Notes: generated by a model from the sequence alone, not told the origin. Positions 50,461 through 63,664 are shown, counted from the first letter of the stretch. The stretch is DNA of 64,000 bases from Climacteris rufus (GCA_013398175.1 VZRZ01006168.1:345921-409920), one strand, 5' to 3'. Numbers and translations are program-made.

Positions 50461-53400
50461 TGGGTTTCTTTTAGGTTCAGGCATTTTGCTACTATGTCTA
50501 GGTATAAAAGAATTCTTTGCCAGAGGAAAAATGTGCCCATGTTAAAGTATTTCAAGTAAATACATTTAAAACAAATGTTTGATGTTTTTAATTTTAAATT
50601 ACTTTAATTTCCTACCTAGTTTTCTGGGGCTAAATAACTCAAGTTTCAAAATGTTTTTATTTCCAATAAGAGTTGAATGAAAGGAAGAAATTCAGGACAC
50701 AATTGACAGAAAAAATAAACTATGTCTGTGTACAAACCTTCCATTAAATAGAATGCAATAGTCTTTACTTAATGCTAATAATAATGAAAATAAATGTCTT
50801 TTTATATGCATTCCAGACTGTGGCAGAAATTTTGTTCTTCCTCAAACTTTCAGTTTTTATTTAATTCCCTTCCATTCCACAGTATATTCTGTGGCTATTG
50901 TACCCATGTAAGACAAATAATTCTCCAAGATATTTCATGTCTGTCAATAGAATACAGCTACAAGCTATCAAAAGTATCTCAGATGTAAATCTGGAGAATT
51001 GTGGCTTTTAGACAGGTGGTGTGTTCTTCTTTGCATTTATAATACTCAATACAGCTACTCATGCATGACATGAAGATCTATATTAATTTGTGACTGCTAT
51101 ATTTGGCAAATCCTTCAAGGTCTTGGAAGGAAGGAGATAGGCAGTTTCAAATAAAAATTCAGAACTGGGGATGTTCTGACATATTTGAATTCCCCTGCTC
51201 AGGAAATTTGGACGGTTACATAACAGGAGAAGAGGATTTCTGAAAGATTTGTTCTCTTAGCTTTTCATTTGAGTAGAAATGTTATAAAAATATCCTTACT
51301 CCCTGCAGTTCTGCAATATATACTGCTACTTAAAGCTGAAACTGTAATTTCAAATTTAACTGAAAATGTCATTTTTAATGAAAAATGTATACATATTCAA
51401 AACCAAAACAGTTATGGCAACCTTTCTTATTTCAGATTCTAAAGAATTTCAGAAGGGTCTTTTTAAATACTATAACCTGATTTTTTTCTGCATCACTTTA
51501 TTTGATATTTTTAAGTGCCAGGGGTATTTTATTAGTCAATTTTTGATTTATTTCACAAATTAAAAAGAGAATATTTGATTTTGTCTTTATCTATATTTGT
51601 TTCTAGCATAAAATAATCACCAATGGTAACAGGTGACAAGATACAATTCTAATCTGAAACACAAATTAATGTCACAGATAAGTCTGAAAAAAAATTAATC
51701 TAAAACTGAAATACAAAATAATAATTAAAACCAAAATTTGTATGTTCATTTAGGGTTTCCAAATTTGCTCAATGCCATTGGCAACTCCTGCTTGATAAGT
51801 AAAATCTACGGCTGTAAAATTTGTGTGGGAAATGAGATACATTGGGAGAGCCATGTGAACACTTGGCACGTTGAAAACCTCTCCAGTATCTAAGTACTGG
51901 TGTTGCTTCTTCACTTTCCCAAATATTAAATTTGTGCAAAGCACGTTTTACTTAAGTGAGAAATGTAAATCATTGAGGCAGAAGAACATGTAAGACATCC
52001 TATCTCAACTGAAAAGTACATTTAAAGCTATGCTGAGAGTGAGTTTCAAGTATAGTCATGACTTTAAGCATACCATAGTTGTGGAAAACATTTTTGCCTC
52101 TAAAAACATTTTTTCTCAAAGCATTACAAGGGGGTTCTTTGATTTATTTTTGTTTGGTTGTGTTTATTTGTATTTTATTAGGATTTATGATAATGTTCAT
52201 ATTAGAAAGATTTATATGCATGCTACTCAGTCCTCAAGATCAAGGATGGATTTACTGAGGTGCAAAAAGGAATGTGCCTTGCTTTGTGTGGTGTAGTACA
52301 AGTTTTGTGCCATCAGTGCAGCCTCCTACCCTTCTCCATCATGTCTATATCCTTTCCTGACAGTAATAGTACTCATACAAGTACAGAGTCAGAAACTTTC
52401 ATTACGTACAAGAACCTCTGCTTTTTTTCCTTAAATGAAAATGCAGAATAAAATCTGTGCTAGCAAGTTTTCCAACGTTTTGCTATATGATCTTATTTCC
52501 AATTTCTTATAAATTTTTTAAATTTGAGTATCTGAGTTTCAGCTTTCTATGGTGGTGTCTGCTTCTGGTTGATTTTTTTAAAATTTATTTTTTGTGGGGA
52601 GGGAAGAAATTACTTTCTTGCTTCTGATGACATGGTTAAGAAACATACTGCTTACATTTGTTAAATAATTTGCACTTTCAGTCTCTGAGCCACTAACTAT
52701 GTGAGAATGTGATGTTGAAGTACACATTGCATTCAAAATTTTTCTTTTAGCATGTGCATTGCAGTAACTTCTGGGTTAGTTTCTGGTAAATTACCATTAA
52801 AACATATGAATTATGTGACCATGTTACAAACAAAGCACCTCAGACTTCACTGATAACAAATATAACAGTTTGGAAATAAGATCTAGTTCAATAACAATTT
52901 GCATAAAAGTATTAAAGGTTTTCAGTAAATGCAGGAGAGAATTAAAAACTGTCAATTGTATAATATTTTTCTATGACATTATTTAAAATTAGTAAAAAGT
53001 AGGTGTTAAGAAATGAAAAATTCATATTTGCTTGATCCTGAAAAAAAATCTATTCTCTGCTACATTTGCATAGTTTGTTTTCAGACTCCCTCATTTTTTA
53101 TTATGACTATGTCTCAAAGATTTTTGTCACCTTTCCAAATTACTCTGTCTCTTTTTGTATAACAATACTAGTACCTTTCTTTACTGATAGTTATTTCCTC
53201 CCACATACAATCACTGTATCTTCCCCACAGTGCACCACACTTCTGAGTTTTTTTAAATCTGAAGGGTGAGACCTCACAGCAACCTCCAGCTAATCCACTG
53301 TACCTTTTACACTGTATAAATAATATAAACAGGGAATGTCCATGTGTTCTTCCTTGTTAATCTTTCTGAATATTTTATTTTCCTGGAGACATATAATTGC

Positions 53401-54489
53401 TAAATTATTCTAGGGAAAGCCGACATAATCCCACTTAAACCAATTAGTGCCACTTTCTGGACATCTTATTGATCCCTTGCTTTTTGTCCATTTACACTGT
53501 AAATTTCTAAAGGCATGGCTAATGTCTCTTATAGCTCACATTGCAGTTGCCACTGGATACTATTTACCAGGAAATCAGATAAAAAGAGAACAAGAACAAT
53601 CTCTCCCCCTGTAAGCACAGTATAATAGCTGCAAGGGAAAAAATTAACTGAATAAACTCATTTCTGCAGGAATTTTCTTTCCTTTTTTGTACCAATATGA
53701 CATGAAGAAGCTCTTATTTATAAGGTAAACAGCATTTTTACTGAAGCTATCCTATGATCATTGTCTCTAGTTGATTTAGACTTTTCTCTCCACTTCAGTA
53801 AGAGTTTAGGGTATCTAGGGTATGTAATTTTATTATTTGCAAGTGCTTCAGGTGCTGAAATTATCATCTTTTCCAGCATCCCATAGCTGAGAATCCAACT
53901 GTTTTTTCCATATTTGCATCTTGAGCAGGTAAATATGCAACATTTTCTTTGCTGTAAATCAGTAAATGTTACAGCTTGACACTTTTTATATACTTTGTGT
54001 TTTGAGAGGGAAGGAGATAATCCTTGCATTTCATGCTTCTACATCTTTTCAGTATCTTCATACTGAATAAATGTCCCACACTGTGATAATTTCCTCTTGT
54101 TGCTAACAACCCATACCTGATTCTTTAATGGGTCATTAACTTCAATCCAAACATTAATTGCAGAAAATGTACTGTACTCATAAGATCAGACCTAGGGATG
54201 AAAGGAGACCTATTCATTGAAAAAAAAAATCTAGTATATTAATTTCATTTCGTACTCTGAAGTTGGAAACAAGGCTCATAGCATGAAATGAGAAATATTT
54301 TGTCACTTAGGGACTATTACTCTAGTCACTAAATCCTATAATTCCAGCCTGGAAACATTTAATTTTTAAGGTGGACTGTTGTCAGAAGTTTCTGGAACTT
54401 CAAATAAAAAAGTCACCTTGGAATAAGAAAGGTCCTCTTCTAGCGGTAAGCATACATAAAGAAAATATGGCCATCCCTAAAAAAGGCAT
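50461..54489. other. AT-rich DNA without recognised genes
   Basis: About 4 kb of unique-looking text. Open frames (such as 52030-52296 and 53718-54029) are under 105 codons and without recognisable domains. Confidence 0.5.
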
Positions 54490-55160
54490 TGTCGTTGCGG
54501 TGGCCCAGCCCACCTTGGGGCTGAGTGCCATACAGTGGGTGGAATTCCCCACCCAGGACTCTGACCCGGAGAGCAGATCCGAGGGCGAAGCCTGAGTCTA
54601 GGGCTGACACCCACTGTGTGTCACTCCCACAGCATCTCCTCCCTCCTGGCCAGAAGATTCGCTGTTCCTTTCTCCCCATTGGCTCAAACCCCTCATGTTT
54701 AATAATGCAGCCTATTCCTTATGTATGAAGCTCTGGAAGGTTCTGTTCAGTTCGGTTCTCTATTGGTTGGTTTGTATCTGTTCCTCCCCTGATATCTTAT
54801 GCTTTGTTCCCTGTTACCTCATGTCCTTCCCTTACTGGCTTGCTCCCTTGCTCCCCTCTCTCTCCAACCCCCTTTAAAAAGTGCTGTCTCCCTCTCCCGA
54901 CGCCTTCGACTGACCGTCTCCCCTCCGAGCACACCCCCTGCCCCTTCTGGGAGGGGGGAGGAAATAAAAGCCAGAACAAAAGAGGCAGTGTTGGCCCTCT
55001 CTTGTCTTTAACCCTCGCCCAGTTGCCAGGCAACAGCCGTGGTGCAGCCTGCCTTTCGTGCCTTCTCAGGCAGCCCGACGGGTCTTTGGTAGCCACGCCG
55101 CGTGGACACCTGACCTCGTCGCTGGCCGACACTACCGGGCGGTTAGCGGCCAGAGCAACA
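54490..55160 (+). mobile_element. GC- and CpG-rich ERV LTR, plus strand
   Basis: This 671-bp block begins TGTCGTTGCGGTGG and ends GAGCAACA. It holds two inverted CCAAT boxes (about 54676-54682 and 54761-54767), a TTTAAAAA TATA-like box (54873-54880) and an AATAAA signal (54963-54968), then a GC-rich U5. That is the order of a retroviral LTR. A 7-bp direct repeat, CATTGTC, lies at 54487-54493 and at 55161-55167, so the insertion borders are visible, although the exact duplication length is ambiguous because the LTR start overlaps it. The block is full of CpG while its surroundings have almost none, which suggests a fairly recent insertion. No internal genes adjoin, so it reads as a solo LTR. 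Overlapping frames of 60 to 136 codons in three or more registers are shadows. Confidence 0.78.
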
Positions 55161-57615
55161 CATTGTCAAATTGTAGTAGCCATGCTTTACCATGTATTAA
55201 TCCATTTAAAATGAACAGCACTTCCTGCCATTGACATTTAATACAGTGGTTTACTTTGGGATTAGACTCTGCTTTTTGCTATCAGATTTTTCTTCTAAAC
55301 AGAATTGCAGTCAGAGAGAAAGGAAATCTGAATACATCCTGATTGATCATGTGTGTTGTTTGTTTGATTGTTTGTTTGAACATATGAAGAACATATTAAA
55401 GGGCTCTTCTTTTGGATAGAAAAAGATCTTTGCATTTGACAAAAACCTGGTGGTTCTGCTTATGCTGTTTTCTACAAGCTCGTGCTTCATATACCTGTAA
55501 AGAGGACTGGTATCTGTCCCTTGCACCTTCCCTGAAGAGATAAAAGCAGACAATTCACCATATTGTCATTTAAGTTTTCTAATTTTGTATGCAGCTATTT
55601 ACTATGCTGTTCCCATGGTCTACTATAAAATTCTAGTAACTGATTCTACCTACATCAGAATTATGTTTTATTTGTAGGTACTTCTGTATCTCTCTAGCAC
55701 TGTTCAGAAAAAATACGCATTTGGTTGCTTCACTGACACCTATCTCTGTATAAGCATTTCTCAGAGAAGCATCCTCTTCACATACATTCCATACTCATGC
55801 CAAGACTTTCAAAGAATGTATTTATCTTCTTATTTCTTCATAGGTTCTGTAAGAAGACAATAGTAAGGATCACAATAACAATTTAAAGATATAAACTAAG
55901 ATAAATATATTTTTTCCATACAGCATTCAAGTTTCACATTGTCACAGGGAGACAATGCATCATTTCAAATAGAAAGCATGAAAGTGACACAGATTAAATT
56001 ATAATCTTTACATTAACAGGTCATTTATAAAGTAGTCTCATTACAAAAATTACACAAAATTATCACATTTATGTTATTCTCAAACAGATGAAACAGAAAA
56101 AAGATACTAACCTGGATATTATAAACAGACACCATATTTCATGTATTCATCAGCACAGCTAGGTAACTAACAGGGATCATTTTGTGTATCTTACACTGAC
56201 AATGCAAAGTGACACAAGTAAGAGAAGAACTCTACCTGAGTTTTTTTGCATCAAAAACAGTGAGTCTACAAAAGAGAATTTACTCTATTGGACATGCAGA
56301 GTATAAGACTTGAGAACTCGGATGTCAACCTAATTCCATTATTTTAAACACAAGTATGGTGTTTGTTGCTCTCATATCACAAGAATCATCTCAAAATGTA
56401 ATAAAGTATTGATATTTCCTTTACAGTATTTTGTGCCTAAAATTTTAGAATTTATAAAGTTAATATGGCTATGAGGGCCTGAGAAAATTCTTAGCAAGAT
56501 AAAACCATTGACTGACATACATACAAATAGATTTACTTCAAAAATACTTGAAGCATTTTCTTCTTTTTCTTTCTATCCTAACTATATTAGTTTAAGAAAA
56601 CTCTTAAATCCATATAAAAATTTCTATAGCAAAATTTTGCCTGGCAATACAGATGTTATTTAACCTTCAACACAATGTAATGTTATAAAGAACCCATTAT
56701 TTTTCCTTCAATAATTATTTCTTCGGATATAAAAATGTAATCTTTAGGAGTTGCTTGCCACTAAAAGTCATTAAAATGCTTTCTGAAACTGAATGTAACC
56801 TTTAACTTGTAGATCAGTTTACTGAAATAATGTCCAAAAAAATTGTCTGTTTCATCACAGAATGAGTTCTGCCTAGTCTCTCTATTTTATTCAATAAAGT
56901 GTAATATGTTGAGATATTTTTGTAATCCTAAAATATGACTGAATGATTTCTTTAATTCTCAATATTTAATTTCTCAATACTCACAGCTGTGTGAGTCCTT
57001 CTTAAAAAACATTCCCGTTAGATTATTCCTGAATTATTTTTGCACATAAGTCATTACTAATGCAATTTAATAATTATTAACAACTCACAACTATAGTTTT
57101 ATTTCAGGAACTATTAATAGCTTCTGAAAATTTTCAATGTCCGTAATGAAAACTGTACAAAACTTATTTTGACAGAATTATTTATTTAATCATTCTGTGA
57201 CATAGATGTTCTAGTTATATGTTTTGGGAATATTTGGAAAAACAACAGGTCACAGTAAGTTCTATTTCCTTTCAAATGTGATGTCAGAAATACTTATGCT
57301 GCCATTTGAAACAGCTTTCCAAGTTCAAGGGAAGTCATTCCCTTAGGAATTTTTTTTCCAACCAGTTGTCACATTTTCAGGTAGATAATAGCTTTAGAAT
57401 TCTTAGGAGAACTGTTATTAATCACTTTTTTGAAACAATTTGTTCTCAGATAGAATGCTGATAAACAATGAACTAAAGTAAATTGCAGGTGAATAAAGTT
57501 GGGTCAAAGTTGTCTAGCTCAAGAAGAAAAGGAGAGTCTAGCAATATTCACTGAAGCATGAAAATAAACTGAACAGAAACCCCACAATCAAAGCAGAAGC
57601 TCTTACGTTTTCCAG
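55161..57615. other. AT-rich DNA, nothing recognised
   Basis: About 2.5 kb, strongly AT-rich. A TTTG-like run lies near 55352-55378. No gene or recognised repeat family. Confidence 0.5.
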
Positions 57616-57649
57616 GGTTTTTTGTTTTTGTTTTTGTTTTTTTTTTTAA
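57616..57649. repeat. T-rich (GTTTTT)n-like run
   Basis: A T run broken by single G bases at about six-base spacing, ending in a longer T run. Confidence 0.85.
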
Positions 57650-59141
57650 CTGGAAAATATATATTTTACTGCTATATAGGTATGTGGTATCTTTGTGACT
57701 TTATTTTCATGAATTTTATCCTTGATTCTTTTGTTACATTGTGCCCTGGGTATGTGTGGATAGGAAAGAAATTCTGGAGTTTTTCTATACTTCTTTCTGA
57801 AAATTGAAGCAATCAAAATAAAGTAAAAATCAAGACAACAAAAACATAAACCTCCCTCATCCCCAAAATTTCTTTTAGCTGTTGTTTATATCACATTGGA
57901 TTATATTTATACAACAATTATTCTAGGAATTCTTTTAGGATCAGCAAATTCTTTTTAGAGAAGATGCATAATGTCATTGCAGCCATAGGCATTTTGCTAA
58001 GATGGACATCTCATCTGTTCCTGTGCATGAGACCCTGCATATCTTCTATTATGAGCCTTTTTCTAGTATGATAATTCCTTTGATCAGGAAGGATTATTTT
58101 GCCTCATGAAAATGCACATTAAATATCTGCTCTGACCCTAATTCTCATTCAGGAATAGTCACACTCCTCTTGTAAGCCATTAGTCCACAGTTTTTCTCTT
58201 CAAGTCTGTGAATGAACTGAAGCCACTTTTTCTCACATATTTTACAGTTTCCATTTCTAACTAGAAGAAAATTTCACTTTACTACTTTCAATTAATAATA
58301 AAGAAAAATAATTCAAAACAACCTTGAAACTTTGGCTGAATATATATGAAAAATGATGGAGAAAATGCTTTCTTCTAATTATGTTTTCTGGTGTTTTCGT
58401 TTTCAATGCATTCCAGTGTTTTTATATGCACATGTACATACCCAAAGTATATGTTTCTTTCAAATAAATAAGAATAGTAACATCTATTCAAGTCAGCAAG
58501 GTTTCTCTTCATGTGTTACCATGATATATAGTAACTGTTAAGAAAATTGGTTGTATCTCCTTTCACTTTTAAACAGTAATTTACCAAAGAGAGGTTGTGC
58601 TAATTATCTCTTCACAAGCTGTTCAAGTTATACTAGGTAACAAGTCTGCAATTTATCCCTGACTAATTGTATTGATTTCTCCCTTGCCAGTTATAATCAG
58701 ATAAATAAACCAATAAGCAACACTTTTTCTTATGATCTCTGCAGTTCAACAATACTCAGTTTAATTTATTGCTTTCTGGCAAACATGCTTGCAGAACTTA
58801 CCCTTTTCATATCTAACTGGCATATGAGCTATCTATTCATACCTGATACATCATTTCCCTAATAGCAGGAAAACAAAGCAAAGTGAGTCTCTAATGACCA
58901 TAGGCCTGTTTTGGGAGTCACATTCCACAGCTTTAGTCTTGCTTTAAATCAATGTTTGCATTGTTTTGGGTTTTAACATCCTAATTTACTGGTAATAGCA
59001 GCTGTTCTCTTAGCTTATGCAGGGATACGCTTGTTTACTCTTCTCATCTGCAAGCAATGCTGTATTTTTGAGAGACTAATTCTGAGTTATTCCAACATCC
59101 CTGGACTTCACTCTGCTATTTTCACTCTCTGTTTCTCTTAG
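57650..59141. other. AT-rich DNA leading to the candidate exon
   Basis: About 1.5 kb without recognised elements. The final part (about 58840-59141) is less AT-rich than its surroundings and ends in a pyrimidine-rich tract. Confidence 0.45.
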
Positions 59142-59246
59142 GAAGCAGGAAGCTTTGAACAATGTCTCTGTCTTGTTGATAGAACACTGACACAGCTGAC
59201 AAGAACTTTATACATGAACATGTTACCAGGCCAACCGTTTGAAAAG
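59142..59246 (+). other. Candidate 105-bp internal exon (unproven)
   Basis: A strong pyrimidine tract with CTCTGTTTCTCTTAG ends at 59141. A GT follows the last AAAAG at 59247 (GTAGAT, a moderate donor). The 105 bases between are a multiple of three and are open in only one frame, giving 35 codons: EAGSFEQCLCLVDR, then TLTQLTRTLYMNML, then PGQPFEK. The other two frames contain stops. The residue mix, with a balanced spread of charged, polar and aliphatic residues, is more protein-like than most frames here. I do not recognise the family and see no second exon to go with it. Pseudo-exons of this kind are common in large introns, so this stays a candidate. Confidence 0.2.
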
Positions 59247-62200
59247 GTAGATGCAAGACAAGTATCAAGCATGGAAATTTGTTTTAATATTTATTCCTTT
59301 TCTGAGTGTGAGCTGGTTTGAAAGAGATTTATATTAGTTATGCACTGTGACTCGACCAGAGTAGCACCCTTCTCTTGGATCTTTCTCTCTTGAGGCAGGC
59401 AATTATTCATTGAGTGAGAAAGTCTAACTCTGTAGCTGAGATACAGAAAACATACCTTAAATTTTCCGCTTCATTTAAAGTGTATGAGAGGTGAAAACCT
59501 GGATCTTCTATATTTTGCAACAAAATGTGTTTTCTTCACCTTAGATGTTTAATTCAGACTCACACATTAGGAATAGTAAGACATTATGCAACAGTAATTC
59601 TTAAACGTCTTAAACACCTCATAGATATTTTTAGTCTACAATGTTAAAGGCAATTGATTTTTTTAAAGATAAAAGATGCTGAGATCTCTACTTCTGTTTC
59701 AGAGGCAATGAGAATAACTATCAAGATTGAGACTTTTTTTTTTTCTCAGAAAAAAAGGAATGCTACTTTCCATTCACTCCTGACCATGTATTTTGCAAAC
59801 CAACTGAACTTTGCCCCAGGGAACACAACCATAGTAAAAGTACATTAATTACTTTTTAATAAACATCCTTTTATTTTCTTTTTAAATTTTTAAATATTGC
59901 ATTAGATTTACTGTTTACCAGTTTTCATTATGCTGCAGGTGAGACTGCAATGAGTAACTGGGTTGGCTTTGGATTTTCAGTTGAAGATTTTCATCTCATA
60001 AATTCTTCAGGTTTTTCCTTTCTGGATTTCAGCCTTCCAGAGCTCTTTTACTCAAGTGCTATGTTTTCAAGAATTTATACTCACCTTTAATTTCACTGCA
60101 ATATTTCTGTTTGCACATTTTTCAGGATTTGCACTGCAGTTACACGTTTTTTTGATGTATGTATATAATGTAAGGAAAAGGTCTACAGATTCAAGATCTA
60201 AGTCCAAGTAGAATAAAAGTAATGTTAGTTCTGGGGTATTTTTAAACATTCACACGCAACAATAATTGTTAGAATGGTTGTTTGAAGCCAGTGTATGCAT
60301 GGCTTTTATACCTCCAAAAATTATAACAAGGTGAGAGGAAGAGCTTAAGGTAATCAGAGCAAAATGTCCAGGGAAATATGCAACATATAGTACTTTGTGC
60401 CAATGAACAATTCACGGATTTGCATTGTGGACTAATATGAACAGTATGTGAACGGTTGCTTTGGAAGTGAGATTGGAGTAGGGTGTAATAGTTAGTTCTG
60501 TCAAAGTACCCTGTACATTCGGATCTAGTGGTGTTTCCCACTGGGAAGACTAATTTTTTCAAAATTTGGTGATACCTCTAAACTGTCCCATATGCCTGCC
60601 ATATGTTTTATGAAAGTTCATATATCTATTATACATATAGGCCATAAGAGTAAAAATGGAATGTAGTGAGGATTTCTTTTTAAACTTAACAGCTTTATTT
60701 GGAAAAAAAACACTCCTACTGTTCTCCCATTGAATTATTTCAATATTAACTGAATATTGCAACCTTGTTTTGTACCACTTAGCAAAAATACTTTGCAAGT
60801 TGCAAGTGGCAGCATCTCACATTAAAATTCAATGTAAAATTTTCAGGATCATTTCCCTTTACAAGAATTCTGAGATTTCCCAAGCCCAAAATTCATCTAT
60901 GCCTCACTCCATCAGTTTATCTAATACAGAAATTATCCACCTGGTCTGAACTACTGTTCCTGCTGTAATTGGTAAATCACTGACATGTGCCCCTGTAGGA
61001 TGATGGTGTGACCCCTGTACTCGTTAATGAGTGTCTACTCTCCTTTGGCAGCTGAGTTAACTAGCAGTTTCATTGTAAATTTAAAAATGTTACAGAAGGT
61101 GGATTTTGTGTTATAATAACCTTTGTAACCCTCTGACAGCTCTTCCAACCTGGAGCTCTGAACAGGTTTAATATTTTCAGATAAATGACTGTACTTTTCC
61201 AGGGGTATAATATGTGCTTATATGGATTTTTAATTAAGATCTTCCCCAGGTGTCCCAGAACACAGTAGCACAATACCATTAAATTACAGATCAGGTTTGG
61301 GCCCCAATTTCATAAAAAGGGTAAAACTGACATTGTTTTGCTCATTTGCACAGCAGTCAAATTCTGTTAACAAATGCAACAGTCCTATAAGTGAAATGTG
61401 TCCTCTCTTTCTCTTTATAATGTTAATAAACTCTAGACCAATAATAAAAGATTCTTTCAATTTTCATACTCAGTCAAGAAATTACAGATTCCTTTAACTC
61501 ATTTGGGTCTTTAACATAAAACAGTCTTTTGAACTTTGCTTGTTCTATGTCAGTATCTCAAGCCCTTAAGTCACTGTGATTCATGGGCCAATATTATCTG
61601 CCTTGCTTTTATATTGGGATTATTGGTACCGTTGCAGCACTCTAACACATAAGTAAATACATACTATAACTCTAATGGAATTTATTTTATAAAAAATATT
61701 GGATTAATTTCTTGGCCTAATGTATAAGACAAAAACTGCTAGGTTATATATTATCATCCTTGGCCCTAAAATTATTAAAATAGTGAGAATAATTTTACAG
61801 AATTTCAACCAACCATTGCCATTGCTGAAGTTTGAAGTGTACATCAAGGTTAAAATGGCTCATTCAACATGCACATAGACTACAAACCAGATTTTAAAAA
61901 GTAATTATTTTTTGCTTCAGCAATTAAAAAGAATCTGGATTTTCATAAAACCAAAGTACCCAGCTTGCCAAGTACCTCACACAATCTGGTCGCTAATTTT
62001 TGTAAACTCTTTTAAAAGTACAGTACTGTAGAAACTAATTGCAGTTTTTATGGTTGTAAAACAAATTTTCTGCATTGTGTTTATGAGAGGAACAGAAATA
62101 AATTGAGATATTCACCATGTTTACAGGTTATTTTAGAGATCTGCATCCATGAAAGATTCTTCAAAGTCAATACACAGGAATGTGCCTGGTAAGGCCATGA

Positions 62201-62360
62201 ACACCTGACTGCTTTTGGACGTCACCTGTAGCTTGTGGCAAATAGCACTGGTGAGTAACACCTGGTTTGGACTAGGTATTTTGGTAATTAACTTTACTGT
62301 AGCTTTACATGTCTGGTCAGATTAATCACTTTCTAGCTGCTCTTGCACTATATATGTAGG
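59247..62360. other. AT-rich DNA without recognised genes
   Basis: About 3.1 kb. The minus-strand frames at 60067-60249 and 60269-60562 are discussed among the rejected items. No repeat family was recognised. Confidence 0.45.
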
Positions 62361-63274
62361 TGTGTTGGTCTTGCATGACCTGGTTCCTGGTAGTGGGGGG
62401 CCACAGAGGTGACTTCTGAGAGCAGCTGATGGAAGTTTCCACCATGTCTGGCAGAGCCAATCCCTGATGACTCTGAAAATGGAGGTGCCACTGACCAAGG
62501 CTGAGCCAATTAGAGATGGTGGTAATGCCTCTATGATAACATGTTTTAGAAGAAATCAAAACAAAATTGGTGGCACAGTTTTAATTTCCAACCAGAGAAG
62601 AGGAGGAGTGAGAACATGTGAGAGAAACAACAATGGAGACACCAAGGTCAGTGAAGGAGGGAGAGGAGGTGCTCCAGGCGCCAGAGCTGAGATGTCCCTG
62701 CAGCCTGTGGTGAAGCCATGGCAAAACAGCAGTCCCCCTGCAGCCCATGGAGGTCCATGGGGATGCAGAGATCCACCTGCAACCTGTGGGGAAGGTACCC
62801 ACACCAGAGCAGGTGGATGCCCAGAGGGGGCTGTGGTCCAGTGTGAGTTCCCATGGAGAGAGAGGCTTTGCTCCCAGGAGGACTGCACCCCGTGGCAGTG
62901 ACCCACACCACAACAGTTTTGGGAGTACTGTTGCTTGTTAGATTGGAACCACATCAGAGAGAAGTTAACGGAGAGCTGTCTCCCATGGGAGGGGACCCCA
63001 TGGTTCTTGCAGGAAGAAAGGTATTTTAAAGGTTTATTTTTGCTTCTCATTATCTCCTCTGATTATGTTAGTAATAGATTCATTTAATATTTTTAAGTTG
63101 AGATTGTTTTGCCCTTTGATGATAGTTGATGAGTTTTTTTTCTCCTGGTCCTTATCTCAACTCGTGAATCCTTCATTAATTTTTTTTCTCTCCTCTGTCC
63201 AGCTGAGGACAAAGGGAGGACGAAAGAGTGGTTTTCGTGGGTGCCTGTCATCTGGCCAGCATCAAACCATGACA
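62361..63274 (+). mobile_element. Solo ERVL-type LTR with perfect 5-bp target duplication
   Basis: The LTR starts TGTGTTGGTCTTGC and ends AACCATGACA (TG...CA). It is flanked on both sides by GTAGG (62356-62360 and 63275-63279), a perfect 5-bp target-site duplication, the length made by ERVL (class III) integrases. At 914 bp with no viral genes between, it is a solo LTR left by recombination between two LTRs. It shares text and order with the LTRs at 46782-47575 (same strand) and with parts of those at 38930-39146 and 6844-7600 (opposite strand). The long frames here (up to 164 codons at 62556-63050, minus strand, plus 62467-62901 plus strand) overlap one another and result from GC-rich LTR text. 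Confidence 0.93.
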
Positions 63275-63557
63275 GTAGGAATTCAGGAAGGAAGTAAAGT
63301 GATGAAACAAATAAAATATTTATTTCCTGACACTACTTGTAATAATCTCACAGTATTTTTTTGACAAATTGTAAAGAGTTAATTCTCAGTGCTGCTAACT
63401 CCAGGACATCCTGCAGTGCTCATGGTGCCTGGGACATGGGGGGCAAGTCAGTGTCTGTCTCTGTCTTTTATTTCATTTTCACCACTGAGCAAGTAAGTCT
63501 TCCCATGTTTATTGGTTTATTCAGAATGTATGGAATAGCATTTTTGTGCCTGTCTTA
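63275..63557. other. Short unique stretch between LTR and CR1
   Basis: Nothing is recognised apart from the right-hand copy of the target duplication at its start. Confidence 0.5.
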
Positions 63558-63664
63558 ATGGAAGGTGTCTGTGGCCATGGCAGAGGGGTGGGAAGATTGG
63601 GGCTGAAGCTGATCTTAAGGGTCGCTTTCAAACCAAACCATTCCATGGTGCTATGATTCTATGA
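63558..63664 (+). mobile_element. CR1 LINE 3' terminus, plus strand
   Basis: The text runs from 'taatggaaggtgtctgtggc' (63558-63577) through 'ccatggcagaggggtgggaa' (63576-63595) to 'aaccattccatggtgctatg' (63636-63655) and ends with ATTCTATGATT, the CR1 tail. Only the last 107 bases are kept, an extreme 5' truncation of the sort usual for CR1. Confidence 0.9.

Noticed and set aside
54804..55214. 136-codon frame on the plus strand
   Set aside because: It lies in the CpG-rich LTR, runs past its end, and coexists with a 111-codon minus-strand frame over the same bases.
60067..60249. Minus-strand Cys-containing text (CNCSANPEKCANRN) ending at a good GTGAGT donor
   Set aside because: The donor is strong, but the CAG that would serve as acceptor has a poor pyrimidine tract and the resulting exon would be very short. 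It also lies on the strand opposite the better candidate at 59142-59246.
62556..63050. Longest open frame in the window (164 codons, minus strand)
   Set aside because: It lies wholly in the solo LTR at 62361-63274 and overlaps other long frames on both strands. The length comes from GC-rich repeat text.
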